DNA from: Actinomycetota bacterium
Lineage (GTDB): Bacteria; Actinomycetota; Nitriliruptoria; Nitriliruptorales; Nitriliruptoraceae
Direction of reading: 5' to 3'
Length of the DNA stretch: 51,000 nucleotides
Assembly (NCBI GenBank): GCA_017852335.1
Contig: JAFMLG010000002.1
Coordinates: 38,849-89,848 of the forward strand
The position numbers and the translations under genes are program-made. Positions within the stretch are counted from its first letter, which is position 1; each line of letters begins with the position of its first letter. This document shows positions 32,580 through 43,636 of this stretch, piece by piece. A model generated the notes under the pieces. It was not told the DNA's origin and searched no databases. It was given only the letters and a program-made list of their open reading frames with translations.

Positions 32580-32932
32580 TGCGCTGGCCGCTGCGTCTGC
32601 TCGCGTTCCTCGTCTGGTTCGCGAAGGAGGTCGCGGTCGCGAACCTCCGCGTCGCACGGCAGGCGCTGACCCCGGGTCTGGACATCGACGCCGCGATCGT
32701 CCGGGTCCCGACGCGGTGCCGCACGCCCTTCGAGCTGGTCGTGTTCGCGAACTGCATCACCCTGACGCCGGGCACCATCACCCTCGAGGCCGACGAGGCG
32801 GCGCGGGTGCTGTACGTCCACGGGATGTTCGTCGCGGACCGGGCCGAGTTCCGCGCGCGCCTGGCCGACATGGAGCGCCGCGTGCTGGGGGCCGTCCGGC
32901 CCCGGATCGACCGCGGGGAGGTCGGGGTGTGA
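32579..32932 (+). CDS. mrpE: Na+/H+ antiporter subunit MrpE
   Basis: This 117-residue protein matches the MrpE/MnhE family. A hydrophobic N-terminus (LRLLAFLVWFAKEVAVANLR) is followed by the conserved TPFELVVFANCITLTPGTIT and a soluble C-terminal part with VLYVHGM. It is shorter than MrpE of Bacillus (about 158) because it lacks the first membrane segments. ATG 32579 shares one base with the mrpD stop (TGATG). Confidence 0.92.
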   Translation: MRWPLRLLAFLVWFAKEVAVANLRVARQALTPGLDIDAAIVRVPTRCRTPFELVVFANCITLTPGTITLEADEAARVLYVHGMFVADRAEFRARLADMERRVLGAVRPRIDRGEVGV

Positions 32933-33186
32933 TGCCGCTGGACCTGATGCTCGGTGCGCTGGGGGCGGCGTTCGCCCTCGCGATGATCCGCGTCCGCCGC
33001 GGCCCGACCATCGCCGACCGGGCCATCGCCGGGGACGTCGCGCTGTACGGCGTGATCGGCGCGGTCGCGCTGCTGGCGCTGCGACAGGACGCGCCCCAGT
33101 TCCTCGACGTGGTCCTGGTGGCGACGCTGCTGGGGTTCCTGGCCAGCGTCGCCCTCAGCCTGCTGATCGGGAGGGAGCGGCGATGA
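32932..33186 (+). CDS. mrpF: Na+/H+ antiporter subunit MrpF
   Basis: This 84-residue protein has three membrane segments and the family landmark MIRVRRGPTIADRAIAGDVA near residues 18-37. QFLDVVLVATLLGFLASVAL follows. ATG 32932 shares one base with the mrpE stop (TGATG). Typical MrpF length is about 90. Confidence 0.93.
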   Translation: MPLDLMLGALGAAFALAMIRVRRGPTIADRAIAGDVALYGVIGAVALLALRQDAPQFLDVVLVATLLGFLASVALSLLIGRERR

Positions 33187-33578
33187 GCCCGGTCGCGCTG
33201 GCGCTCGTCGGGCTGGGCTCGGCGCTGATCCTCCTGGCCGCCGTCGGCGTCCTGCGGTTCCCCGACGTGCTGACGCGGGCGAACGCGGCCTCCAAGGCGA
33301 CGGGACTGGGGCTGGCGGTGCTGCTGCTGGGGGTCGCCGTCGAGGTCGGGACCCCGCGGGGCTGGACGGTGCTGGGCCTGGCGGTGGTGCTGCAGCTGGT
33401 CACGACGCCGGTCGCGGGGCACGTCCTGGCGCGGGCCGCGTACCGATCGGGCGCCCCGCTCTGGGAGGGGACGCGGAGCGACGACCTCCGGACGTACTAC
33501 CGGACGCACCCGCGGCTCCGCGACGAGGTCCGGCCGCCGGACCACGATCCCGGCCCCGGCGCGGACCCGACGGCCTGA
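33183..33578 (+). CDS. mrpG: Na+/H+ antiporter subunit MrpG
   Basis: This 131-residue protein has three membrane segments and the MrpG motif VGVLRFPDVLTRANAASKAT (about 22-41). TTPVAGHVLARAAYRSGAPL is the conserved end. The extra tail (PHLR-type charged residues and Pro/Asp) is unstructured. ATG 33183 overlaps the mrpF stop (ATGA). Last gene of the mrp operon; it converges with the epimerase gene only 6 bases away, so no terminator fits between them. Confidence 0.93.
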   Translation: MSPVALALVGLGSALILLAAVGVLRFPDVLTRANAASKATGLGLAVLLLGVAVEVGTPRGWTVLGLAVVLQLVTTPVAGHVLARAAYRSGAPLWEGTRSDDLRTYYRTHPRLRDEVRPPDHDPGPGADPTA

Positions 33579-36178
<2,600 letters not shown>

Positions 36179-36179
<1 letters not shown>

Positions 36180-38590
36180 TGGCGGCACGCAAGGGCACGC
36201 GGCGGTCGGCGCAGCAGACGCTCGCGGTCGGCGACACGCGCGACGTCACGATCGACGAGCGCATGGAGCAGGCCTTCCTCGACTACTCGATGTCGGTCAT
36301 CGTCAGCCGCGCGCTCCCCGACGTGCGGGACGGCCTGAAGCCGGTCCAGCGCCGCATCCTCTACTCGATGTGGGAGTCCGGCCTCCGGCCCGACCGCCCC
36401 TACCGCAAGTGCGCCTCGGCCGTCGGCGAGGTCATGAAGACGTACCACCCGCACGGCGACTCCTCGATCTACGACGCGCTCGTCCGCATGGCCCAGGAGT
36501 TCACGACCCGGGCCCCCCTGGTCGACGGCCACGGCAACTTCGGCTCGATCGACGGGGATCCCCCGGCCGCGATGCGCTACACCGAGGCGCGGCTCTCCCC
36601 GCTCGCGATGTCCCTGCTCGACGGCATCGACGAGGACACCGTCGACGTCGTCGAGAACTACGACGGGTACGCCACCGAACCCGTCGTCCTGCCGGCGCGG
36701 TTCCCGAACCTCCTGGTGAACGGCGCGACGGGCATCGCCGTCGGCATGGCGACGACCATCCCGCCGCACAACCTCGGCGAGGTCGTCGACGCCTGCCTGG
36801 CCCTCGTGAAGCGGCCCGACGCCTCGGTCGACGACCTGATGCGCCACGTCCCCGCGCCGGACCTCCCCGGCGGGGCCCGCATCGTCCCCGGTCCCGGCAT
36901 CCGTGAGGCGTACGTCTCCGGACGCGGCGCGATCGTGGTCGAGGGCGTCGCCACCGTCGAGGAGCGCAGCGGCATGCCGCGCGTCGTCATCACCGAGATC
37001 CCGTACCAGGTGAACAAGGCCTCGCTGCTCGAGCGGATGGCGGCCCTCGTCGCCGACAAGCGGCTCGAGGACGTCCGCGACCTCCGGGACGAGTCGTCGC
37101 GCGACGGCATGCGGATCGTCGTCGAGTGCAAGCGCGGCGCCGACCCGGCCGCCGTCCTCGCGGCGCTGTACCGCCTGACGGACCTGCGCACGACGATCAA
37201 CGTGAACATGGTGGCGCTGGTCGACGGTGCGCCCCGGACCCTCGGGCTGCGGGAGGCGCTCGTCGCCTACCTCGCCCACCAGCGCGAGGTCCTGACCCGA
37301 CGCACGCAGCACCGCCTGACGCGGGCCCGCGACCGGGCCCACGTCGTCGAGGGGCTGCTCACCGCCATCGACCGGCTCGACGAGGTCATCGCGACGATCC
37401 GGGCCGCCGACAGCGCCGAGGAGGCGCGCGTCGCGCTGATGGAGGGGTTCGCGCTGACCGAGGTCCAGGCCCGGGCGGTGCTCGACCTGCAGCTCCGCCG
37501 ACTCGCCGCGCTCGAGCGGGCGGCCCTCGAGGACGAGTACCAGGAGCTGCTCGGTCTCATCACCGAGCTCGAGGGCATCCTCGGCGACGCGACGGTCCTC
37601 GACGGCGTCCTCGTCGCCGAGCTCCGGACCCTGCGCGACCGCTTCGCCGACCCGCGCCGCACGCGGATCGAGGAGGCCGCCGCGACCGAGGACGGGGACG
37701 ACCGTGGGACCCCGGCCTTCGCGGCCCAGGAGGTCACCGTCGCCGTCACCCGCGGCGGGACGGCGAAGGTCACCGCCCGGCGCCGGACGACCCCGGCGCT
37801 GACCGCGGCCGCGGACCCGGCCGTCGCCGTGCTGCCCTGCACCACGGCGGACACGCTGCTGCTGCTCGACGCCGGGGGGACGGCGCACCGCGTCGCCGTC
37901 GCCGACCTCCCGGTCGCCCGACCCTCGCAGCGCGGGACCCACGTCGGCGGGCTGCTCGGTGGGGGCCCGGACGCACCGGTCGTCGCCGCGGTCGTCGTCC
38001 CGGACGGGACCGACGACCTGACCCTCGTCACCCTCAGCGCCCGCGGCCTCGTGAAGCGCGGCGACCTCACCGAGGTCGCCGGCTCGCGGCAGCGCTCGCT
38101 GGCCGCGGCCGGCGTCCGCGACGGCGACGAGCTGGTCGCGGCGGCCCTCTGTCGCGACGCCGACGAGCTGGTCCTCGCGACCGACGGCGGGACGGCCCTG
38201 CGGATCGCGGCCGAGGAGGTCCGGCCGATGGGCCGCACGGCGGCCGGGGTCCAGGGCGTCCGTGTCGACGACGGCCGGGCCGTCTCGCTCGGCGTGATCG
38301 CCGCCGGTGCGGACCCCGACGCGACGGCGCTGCTGGCCGTGACCGCGGCCGGGACGGCCCGTCGCTTCCCGCTGTCGGAGCTGCCCGTGGCGGGTCGCGG
38401 CGGGAAGGGCCTGAAGGTCGGCGAGGCGCCGCTGGTCGCCTGCGTCCCGGCCACCGCGGTCCATCTCGTCGTCGCGGGTGAACCGACGGTGCTGCGGGCG
38501 TCCGACCTGCCCGAGGGCCGGCGCACCGCCCGCGGGACCGCCCTGGCCGGCGCCGTGGCGCCCGGGGCGGCGGTCGAGCCGCCGGCGTGA
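36179..38590 (+). CDS. gyrA/parC: Type IIA DNA topoisomerase subunit A (gyrase/topoisomerase IV)
   Basis: This 803-residue subunit cuts and rejoins DNA. The N-domain has [20 protein letters not shown], the quinolone region [17 protein letters not shown] and catalytic Tyr in [16 protein letters not shown] coiled coil (about 400-470) is followed by a beta-pinwheel. The GyrA-box (QRRGGKG), needed for negative supercoiling, is not found in the first blade, which reads [31 protein letters not shown] follows two blades later in ParC-like context; [11 protein letters not shown] occurs only in the last blade. I therefore suspect a ParC-type enzyme, but gyrase cannot be excluded. ATG 36179 shares one base with subunit B. 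Confidence 0.9.
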
Positions 38591-39207
38591 GCGACGCCGC
38601 GACGCCCGGGACGCCCCTCCCGGCCGCCGTGACCTCGCGGATGGCGGCGGCCGTGGCCGACCTCGGCCGCGGGCTCGTCCTCCGGACGGTCCGGGACGAC
38701 GACCGGCCCTCCCTGCGCCGGGTCGTCGGCGGGGCGTACGCCGAGTTCGGCTGCGGCGAGCTCTGGAGCGAGGGCGAGGACGCCGACCTCGAGGCGCCGG
38801 CGACGTACGCCGCCGCGCACGGACGGCGGTGGTGGGTCGTGACCGCTCCGGCCCCCGCTCCTCCGGACGGTGAACCGGGACCGCGGGTCATCGCCTCCTG
38901 CGCGCTCGGCCCCCTCCGCGACCGCGCCGGCCGACCGACCGTCGCGCTCCACCGCCTCTACCTCGAGCCGTCGGCCCGCGGCGGCGGCCTCGCGACCGCC
39001 CTGGTGGGCGCGGCGGCCGCGGCGGCCGGGGCGGCAGGCGCCGCCGTCCTGATCGCCTGGTCCGACACGCGCCTCACCGCCGCGCATGCGCGGTACGCGG
39101 CGCTGGGGTTCCGCCGCGCCCCGGACACGCGCGAGCTGCACGACCCGGCCGGGACCGTCGAGTACCGCTTCGAGCTGGACCTCGCGCCGGCCGCGGGCGG
39201 GCGCTGA
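38587..39207 (+). CDS. GNAT-family N-acetyltransferase
   Basis: This 206-residue protein has the GNAT core: beta strands around ASCALGPL and [20 protein letters not shown], which contains the acetyl-CoA loop (RGGGLA of the R/Q-x-x-G-x-G/A motif). Motif B is [15 protein letters not shown]. The N-terminal 45 residues precede [12 protein letters not shown]. The acceptor is unknown. Start GTG 38587 overlaps the subunit A stop (GTGA), so it is co-translated with the topoisomerase genes. Confidence 0.85.
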   Translation: MSDAATPGTPLPAAVTSRMAAAVADLGRGLVLRTVRDDDRPSLRRVVGGAYAEFGCGELWSEGEDADLEAPATYAAAHGRRWWVVTAPAPAPPDGEPGPRVIASCALGPLRDRAGRPTVALHRLYLEPSARGGGLATALVGAAAAAAGAAGAAVLIAWSDTRLTAAHARYAALGFRRAPDTRELHDPAGTVEYRFELDLAPAAGGR

Positions 39208-39213
39208 GGCCCG

Positions 39214-39230
39214 ACCGACCACCGGTCGGT
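39214..39230. repeat. Perfect inverted repeat beside the pot promoter
   Basis: ACCGACC-ACC-GGTCGGT, two 7-base arms around three bases, ends two bases before the -35 box of the pot operon and seven bases after the acetyltransferase stop. It may be an operator, or a short terminator of the topoisomerase operon; it lacks a T run. Confidence 0.5.
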
Positions 39231-39232
39231 GC

Positions 39233-39260
39233 TTGCGTCGCGGGGGTCATGCCCTATCGT
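39233..39260 (+). promoter_or_regulatory. Promoter of the pot operon
   Basis: -35 TTGCGT (39233-39238), 16-base spacer, -10 TATCGT (39255-39260). This is among the better promoters in the window. It leaves a leader of about 180 bases to ATG 39449. That leader is GC-rich, could fold, and resembles no riboswitch that I know. Confidence 0.5.
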
Positions 39261-39448
39261 TCGCCCTCCGGCGCCCGCGAGGGCCCCGGTCCCCCGCTTC
39301 CCCGGACATGACCCCGTGACCCGCACCCCGCCGCCCCGAGCGACCGCACCGGCCGACCGGCCGGACCGCGGCGGCTCGCCGGCCTGACGCGACGGCCCCC
39401 ACCCGCCGGGACCGTCCGCACCGAGCGACCCGAGCGAGGAGGGAGCCG

Positions 39449-39514
39449 ATGCGCAGGCACGACCGCCGTCACGCCCCCGCGCCGGACCGGTGCACCGCGG
39501 GGCCCCTCGGTTGA
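39449..39514 (+). CDS. Small leader ORF coupled to potA
   Basis: A 21-residue ORF begins at ATG 39449 behind a strong GAGGAGGGAG ribosome binding site, better than that of potA itself. Its peptide begins MRRHDRRHAPAP and contains five Arg, two His and one Cys (residue 15). Its TGA (39512-39514) overlaps the TTG (39511-39513) that opens the potA frame, as expected for translational coupling. It may be a leader that links potA translation to arginine or polyamine supply, or simply a coupling device (inference). It is not a known family. Confidence 0.5.
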   Translation: MRRHDRRHAPAPDRCTAGPLG

Positions 39515-40623
39515 GCGCCACGGCCGGGACGGTCCCCGCCGTCTCCCTGCGCCGGGTCACGAAGCGCTTCCCCGAGACGCGCCTCGACGACGAGGTGGTC
39601 GCGGTCGACGAGCTCGACCTCGACGTCACGGACGGTGAGTTCTTCGCCCTCCTCGGACCGTCGGGCTGCGGGAAGACGACGACGCTGCGGATGGTGGCCG
39701 GGTTCGAGTTCCCGACGGAGGGCAGCGTCCACATCCACGGCACCGAGATGGGACGCCGACCGCCGGACCGCCGCCCCGTCAACACCGTCTTCCAGTCCTA
39801 CGCCCTGTTCCCCCACATGACGGTGGCCGAGAACGTCGCGTTCGGCCTCCGCATGCGGGACGTCGCCCGCGACGAGGCCCGGCGCCGGGTCGCGGAGGCG
39901 ATCGAGCTGGTCCAGCTGCGGGGGCGCGACGGCGCGATGCCGGGTGACCTCTCCGGCGGGCAGCAGCAGCGCGTCGCGCTGGCCCGGGCGCTCGTGAACC
40001 GTCCGAAGGTGCTGCTCCTCGACGAACCCCTCGGAGCCCTGGACCTCCGCCTGCGCGAGGCCATGCAGGTCGAGCTGAAGCAGCTGCAGGCGCTCCTCGG
40101 CATCACCTTCGTCCACGTCACCCACGACCAGGAGGAGGCGCTCGCGATGTCCGACCGCCTCGCGGTGATGGACGCCGGACGCCTCGTCCAGGTCGGGACA
40201 CCGGCCGAGGTGTACGAGCGGCCGCGGACCCGGTTCGTGGCCGAGTTCCTCGGGGACGCGAACCTCCTCACGGCCGAGGCGGTCGACGCCGAGCGGGTCC
40301 GGCTCCCCGACGGCACCGTCGTCCGCATCGCGTCGGGTCGGTCCGCCGGCGCGGCCGTCCACCTCTCGCTGCGTCCCGAGCAGCTCGACCTGGTCGCGGC
40401 CGGCACGCCGGTCGAGCCCCACCTCGACGCCGTCGAGGGCACGGTGGCCCGCATCGGGTACTTCGGGAGCGCCATCGAGTACGACGTGGCGCTGGACACC
40501 GGTGGTCCCGAGGTCCTGGTCACCGCCCGGCTCGGGAACGCCCGCGGGGTGGTGGCCCGCACCGTCGGTGAGCGGGTCCGGATGCGGTGGACGCCGGACA
40601 GCGTCACCGTGCTCGAGGACTGA
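39511..40623 (+). CDS. potA: Polyamine-type ABC transporter ATPase PotA
   Basis: This 370-residue ATPase energises an importer of spermidine/putrescine type. It has Walker A LLGPSGCGKTTTLRMV, Q-loop FQSYALFPHM, signature LSGGQQQRVALARALV, Walker B VLLLDEPLGALDLR and H-loop VHVTHDQEEALAMSDR. The C-terminal regulatory OB fold (TOBE, about 275-360) is present. I chose TTG 39511 because it overlaps the stop of a leader ORF with a strong ribosome binding site; GTG 39490 in the same frame lacks one. It is followed by the permease genes with a 2-base gap. Confidence 0.92.
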   Translation: MSATAGTVPAVSLRRVTKRFPETRLDDEVVAVDELDLDVTDGEFFALLGPSGCGKTTTLRMVAGFEFPTEGSVHIHGTEMGRRPPDRRPVNTVFQSYALFPHMTVAENVAFGLRMRDVARDEARRRVAEAIELVQLRGRDGAMPGDLSGGQQQRVALARALVNRPKVLLLDEPLGALDLRLREAMQVELKQLQALLGITFVHVTHDQEEALAMSDRLAVMDAGRLVQVGTPAEVYERPRTRFVAEFLGDANLLTAEAVDAERVRLPDGTVVRIASGRSAGAAVHLSLRPEQLDLVAAGTPVEPHLDAVEGTVARIGYFGSAIEYDVALDTGGPEVLVTARLGNARGVVARTVGERVRMRWTPDSVTVLED

Positions 40624-40625
40624 CG

Positions 40626-41546
40626 GTGGTCGGCGTCGCCCCCGCTCCCGCGCCGGCCCGCCGGCGCGGTCCCCGCCCACCGGCACCGCCGGGACCCGAG
40701 CGGGAGGCCGCGCGGGCCGCGGCCCGCCGCGGCGCGCTGATCGGTCTGCCGCCCCTGGTCACGATGGTCCTGCTGTTCGCGGTCCCCCTCGGCATCGTCG
40801 CCGTGTACTCGGTCGCGACTCGGGGCCGGACGGGGCGGACCGAGCTCGCGGACTGGAACCTCGACGCGTACGCCCGGCTGCTCGAGCCGCTCGTCCTCGA
40901 GATCGCCGGGCGGTCGCTCGGGTACGCGGCGCTGACGACGCTGCTCTGCCTCGCGATCGGGTACCCGTTCGCCTACTGGCTGACCACGCGGCGGCCCGGC
41001 GTCCGGGCGGTGCTCCTGGTCCTCGTGATGCTGCCGTTCTGGTCGAACTTCCTCGTCCGGACCTACGCCTGGCGGGTGCTGCTCGGCAGCGACGGTCCGA
41101 TCGTCACGGCCCTCGCGGCCGTCGGTCTCGGGGAGGTCCGGCTGCTGTTCACCCCGTTCGCCGTCGTCCTCGGCCTGGTCTACGGCTACCTGCCGTTCAT
41201 GGTCCTGCCGCTGTACTCGTCGCTGGAGCGACTGGACCTGCGCCTCGTCGAGGCGGCCCGCGACCTCGGGGCGACCGGCTGGGAGGCGTTCCGGCGCGTG
41301 ACCTGGCCGCTGTCCCGGCCGGGCGTCGTCGCCGGCTCGGTCCTGGTGTTCATCCCGTCGTTCGGCGCGTACGTCACGCCGGAGCTCCTCGGCGGGTCGC
41401 GCACGACGCTGGTCGGGTCGTTCGTCGTGCGGCAGTTCCTCTCGGCCCGGGACTGGCCGTTCGGCTCGGCGCTCTCGATGGCGATCCTCGTGGTGATGCT
41501 GGCGGCGACGGTCGCGTACTTCCGGGCGCAGGAGCGGCGGTCGTGA
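40626..41546 (+). CDS. potB: Polyamine-type ABC transporter permease PotB
   Basis: This 306-residue inner-membrane permease has six membrane segments. A Pro/Arg-rich N-terminus (about 35 residues) is followed by LIGLPPLVTMVLLFAVPLGI. LPFWSNFLVRTYAWRVLL is a PotB landmark. The EAA-type coupling loop reads LVEAARDLGATGWEAFRRV. GTG 40626 lies two bases after the potA stop and GAGGA precedes it. It pairs with PotC. Confidence 0.93.
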   Translation: MVGVAPAPAPARRRGPRPPAPPGPEREAARAAARRGALIGLPPLVTMVLLFAVPLGIVAVYSVATRGRTGRTELADWNLDAYARLLEPLVLEIAGRSLGYAALTTLLCLAIGYPFAYWLTTRRPGVRAVLLVLVMLPFWSNFLVRTYAWRVLLGSDGPIVTALAAVGLGEVRLLFTPFAVVLGLVYGYLPFMVLPLYSSLERLDLRLVEAARDLGATGWEAFRRVTWPLSRPGVVAGSVLVFIPSFGAYVTPELLGGSRTTLVGSFVVRQFLSARDWPFGSALSMAILVVMLAATVAYFRAQERRS

Positions 41547-42466
41547 GCACGGTGACCGGGACCGGGTCGACGGCGCGGGGCGCCGGGCGCCGCGGTGCGC
41601 GCCGCGAGCCCGAGGCCGTCCGCCCGCAGGGGCGCGCGGCCCGCCTGCTGACCGGCCACGGCTGGCTGACGTTCGCGTTCCTCTACCTCCCCATCCTCGT
41701 CCTGGTGGCGCTGTCGTTCAACGACAACCGCTTCGTCGGCGTCTGGGGCGGGGCGACGCTGCGCTGGTACCGCGAGCTCGGGAGCGAGCCGGCGATCTTC
41801 GACGCGCTGCGGAACTCGTTGGTCGTCGCCCTCGTCTCGACGGTGCTCGCGACGGCGCTCGGGACCGCCGCGGCGATCTCGCTGGACCGGTTCCGGTGGC
41901 GGGGCCGCCGCGCCTTCGACGGCCTCCTGTTCCTGCCCGTCATCGTCCCCGACGTGACGCTGGCGGTGATGCTGCTGCTCCTGTTCGTCCAGGTCCTCGA
42001 CCTGCTCGCGGCGGTCCTCGGGGTCCGCGCCACCTTCGGGCTCGGGACGATCACCCTCAGCCACGTCGCGTTCAACGTCGCGTTCGTCGCCGTGGTGGTC
42101 CGGGCCCGTCTCGCCCGCCTCGACCCGCGCCTCGAGGAGGCCGCGGCCGACCTGTACGCCGGCCCCTGGCGGACCTTCCGGCACGTCACGCTGCCGCTGA
42201 TCGCCCCCGGCGTCGCCGGCGGGGCGCTCCTGGCGCTGACGCTCTCCCTCGACGACGTCGTCGTGACCAGCTTCGTGGCGGGCCCCGGGTCGACGACCCT
42301 CCCCGTCTACGTCTTCGGCCTGATCCGGCGGGGGGTGACGCCGTTGATCAACGCGGTGTCGGTCCTGATGCTGGCCGGGTCGATGCTCCTCGTCGTCGTC
42401 TCGCTGGCCCTCCAGGGCCGGCGCGGCGGTGGCGCCGTACGTGCGGCCGTCCCCGGCCGGACCTGA
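41543..42466 (+). CDS. potC: Polyamine-type ABC transporter permease PotC
   Basis: This 307-residue permease has FLYLPILVLVALSFNDNRF at the first membrane segment and LRWYRELGSEPAIFDALRNS after it. The coupling loop is LEEAAADLYAGPWRTFRHVT, and LTLSLDDVVVTSFVAGPG is a PotC landmark. Residues 1-40 are basic and cytoplasmic. GTG 41543 overlaps the potB stop (GTGA). It completes the membrane channel with PotB. Confidence 0.93.
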   Translation: MSTVTGTGSTARGAGRRGARREPEAVRPQGRAARLLTGHGWLTFAFLYLPILVLVALSFNDNRFVGVWGGATLRWYRELGSEPAIFDALRNSLVVALVSTVLATALGTAAAISLDRFRWRGRRAFDGLLFLPVIVPDVTLAVMLLLLFVQVLDLLAAVLGVRATFGLGTITLSHVAFNVAFVAVVVRARLARLDPRLEEAAADLYAGPWRTFRHVTLPLIAPGVAGGALLALTLSLDDVVVTSFVAGPGSTTLPVYVFGLIRRGVTPLINAVSVLMLAGSMLLVVVSLALQGRRGGGAVRAAVPGRT

Positions 42467-42480
42467 CCCGAGGAACGACG

Positions 42481-43575
42481 ATGCGAACCCTGACCCACCG
42501 CGGCCGTGCGGCCGCCGTCCTCGCCGTCACGGCCCTGCTCGCCGCGGCGTGCACCGGCGGTGAGGACGAGTCCGCGGCCGCCGTCTGCGCGCCCGGCGAG
42601 ACCGACGGCGACCTCCTGCTCTACAACTGGAACGACTACGTCGACCCCGACCTGGTCCCGGCCTTCGAGGCCGCGTACGGCGTCGAGGTCGTCGAGGACT
42701 ACTACACCTCGAACGAGGAGCTGCTGGCCCGCGTCAGCGCCGGCGGCGCCGGCTACGACGTCGTCGTCCCCTCCGACTACGCGGTCGCCATCATGGTCGA
42801 GGAGGGGACGCTGCTCGAGCTGCAGCACGACGCGATCCCGAACCTCGCGAACCTCCGGGCGGACTTCACCGACCCGTCCTACGACCCGGGGAACGCCCAC
42901 TCGGTCCCGTACCTCTGGGGCACGACCGGCCTCGGCGTGAACACGGCGCTGCTCGGCGACGTCGAGCCGTCCTGGGCCCTCGTCTTCGACCCCGAGGTCG
43001 CGGGCGCCCTGCCGGGCCGCGTCTCGCTCCTGGACGACCCGCGGGAGGTCCTCGGCGCGGCGCTGCACTACCTCGGCCTCGACCCGAACACGACGAGCGA
43101 GGAGGACCTCCAGCGGGCCGCCGACCTCGTCGCGGCGGCCCGGGACTGGACCGCGGCGTACGACTCGGGGACGTACGAGGACCTGCTGCTCAGCGGCGAG
43201 GTCGTCGTCGCCCACGGGTACAGCGGGAACTTCCTCGAGGCGTTCGACGGCGCCGAGGGGTACGCGTACGTCGTGCCGCAGGAGGGTGCGACCGTCTGGA
43301 CCGACGCGATGGCCGTGCTGGCCGACGCGCCGCACCCCTGCACGGCCCATGCCTTCATCGACTTCGTCCTGACCGCCGAGCGCGGTGCGGCGCTGACGGA
43401 GTACATCTACTACCCGTCGCCGAACGCGGCGGCCGAGGCGCTGATCGACCCCGAGATCCTGGACGACCCGGCCGTCTACCCGGCGCCGGCGACCCAGGAG
43501 CGGCTGCAGTTCCTCCGCGACACCGGCGAGTTCGAGACGCGGTACACGGACCTGTACGTCGAGGCGACCAGCTAG
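42481..43575 (+). CDS. potD: Polyamine-type ABC substrate-binding lipoprotein PotD
   Basis: This 364-residue lipoprotein has signal and lipobox LLAAAC (Cys24). The PotD/PotF fold is shown by LLLYNWNDYVDPDLVPAFEA at the start of the mature part, YDVVVPSDYAVAIMVEEG, SVPYLWGTTGLGVNT and an acidic ligand pocket later (EVVVAHGYSGNF; VVPQEGATVWTDAMAV). These match spermidine/putrescine-binding proteins. ATG 42481 has GAGGA upstream, 14 bases after the potC stop. A strong hairpin at 43597-43631 ends the operon. Exact ligand is not proved. Confidence 0.93.
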   Translation: MRTLTHRGRAAAVLAVTALLAAACTGGEDESAAAVCAPGETDGDLLLYNWNDYVDPDLVPAFEAAYGVEVVEDYYTSNEELLARVSAGGAGYDVVVPSDYAVAIMVEEGTLLELQHDAIPNLANLRADFTDPSYDPGNAHSVPYLWGTTGLGVNTALLGDVEPSWALVFDPEVAGALPGRVSLLDDPREVLGAALHYLGLDPNTTSEEDLQRAADLVAAARDWTAAYDSGTYEDLLLSGEVVVAHGYSGNFLEAFDGAEGYAYVVPQEGATVWTDAMAVLADAPHPCTAHAFIDFVLTAERGAALTEYIYYPSPNAAAEALIDPEILDDPAVYPAPATQERLQFLRDTGEFETRYTDLYVEATS

Positions 43576-43596
43576 GCGCCGCGGCCGACCCGATCC

Positions 43597-43631
43597 CCGG
43601 GCCCGGATCCCCTCGGGGGGTCCGGGCCCGG
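43597..43631. terminator. Bidirectional hairpin terminator after potD
   Basis: CCGGGCCCGGATCC (43597-43610) pairs with GGGTCCGGGCCCGG (43618-43631), 13 of 14 bases, with a 7-base loop. It lies between the convergent potD and sugar-mutase genes and works in both directions by symmetry. No T run follows. Confidence 0.6.
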
Positions 43632-43636
43632 TCGCG

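Noticed and set aside
39261-39448. A known riboswitch in the pot leader
   Set aside because: GC-rich and foldable, but none of the conserved cores that I know is visible.
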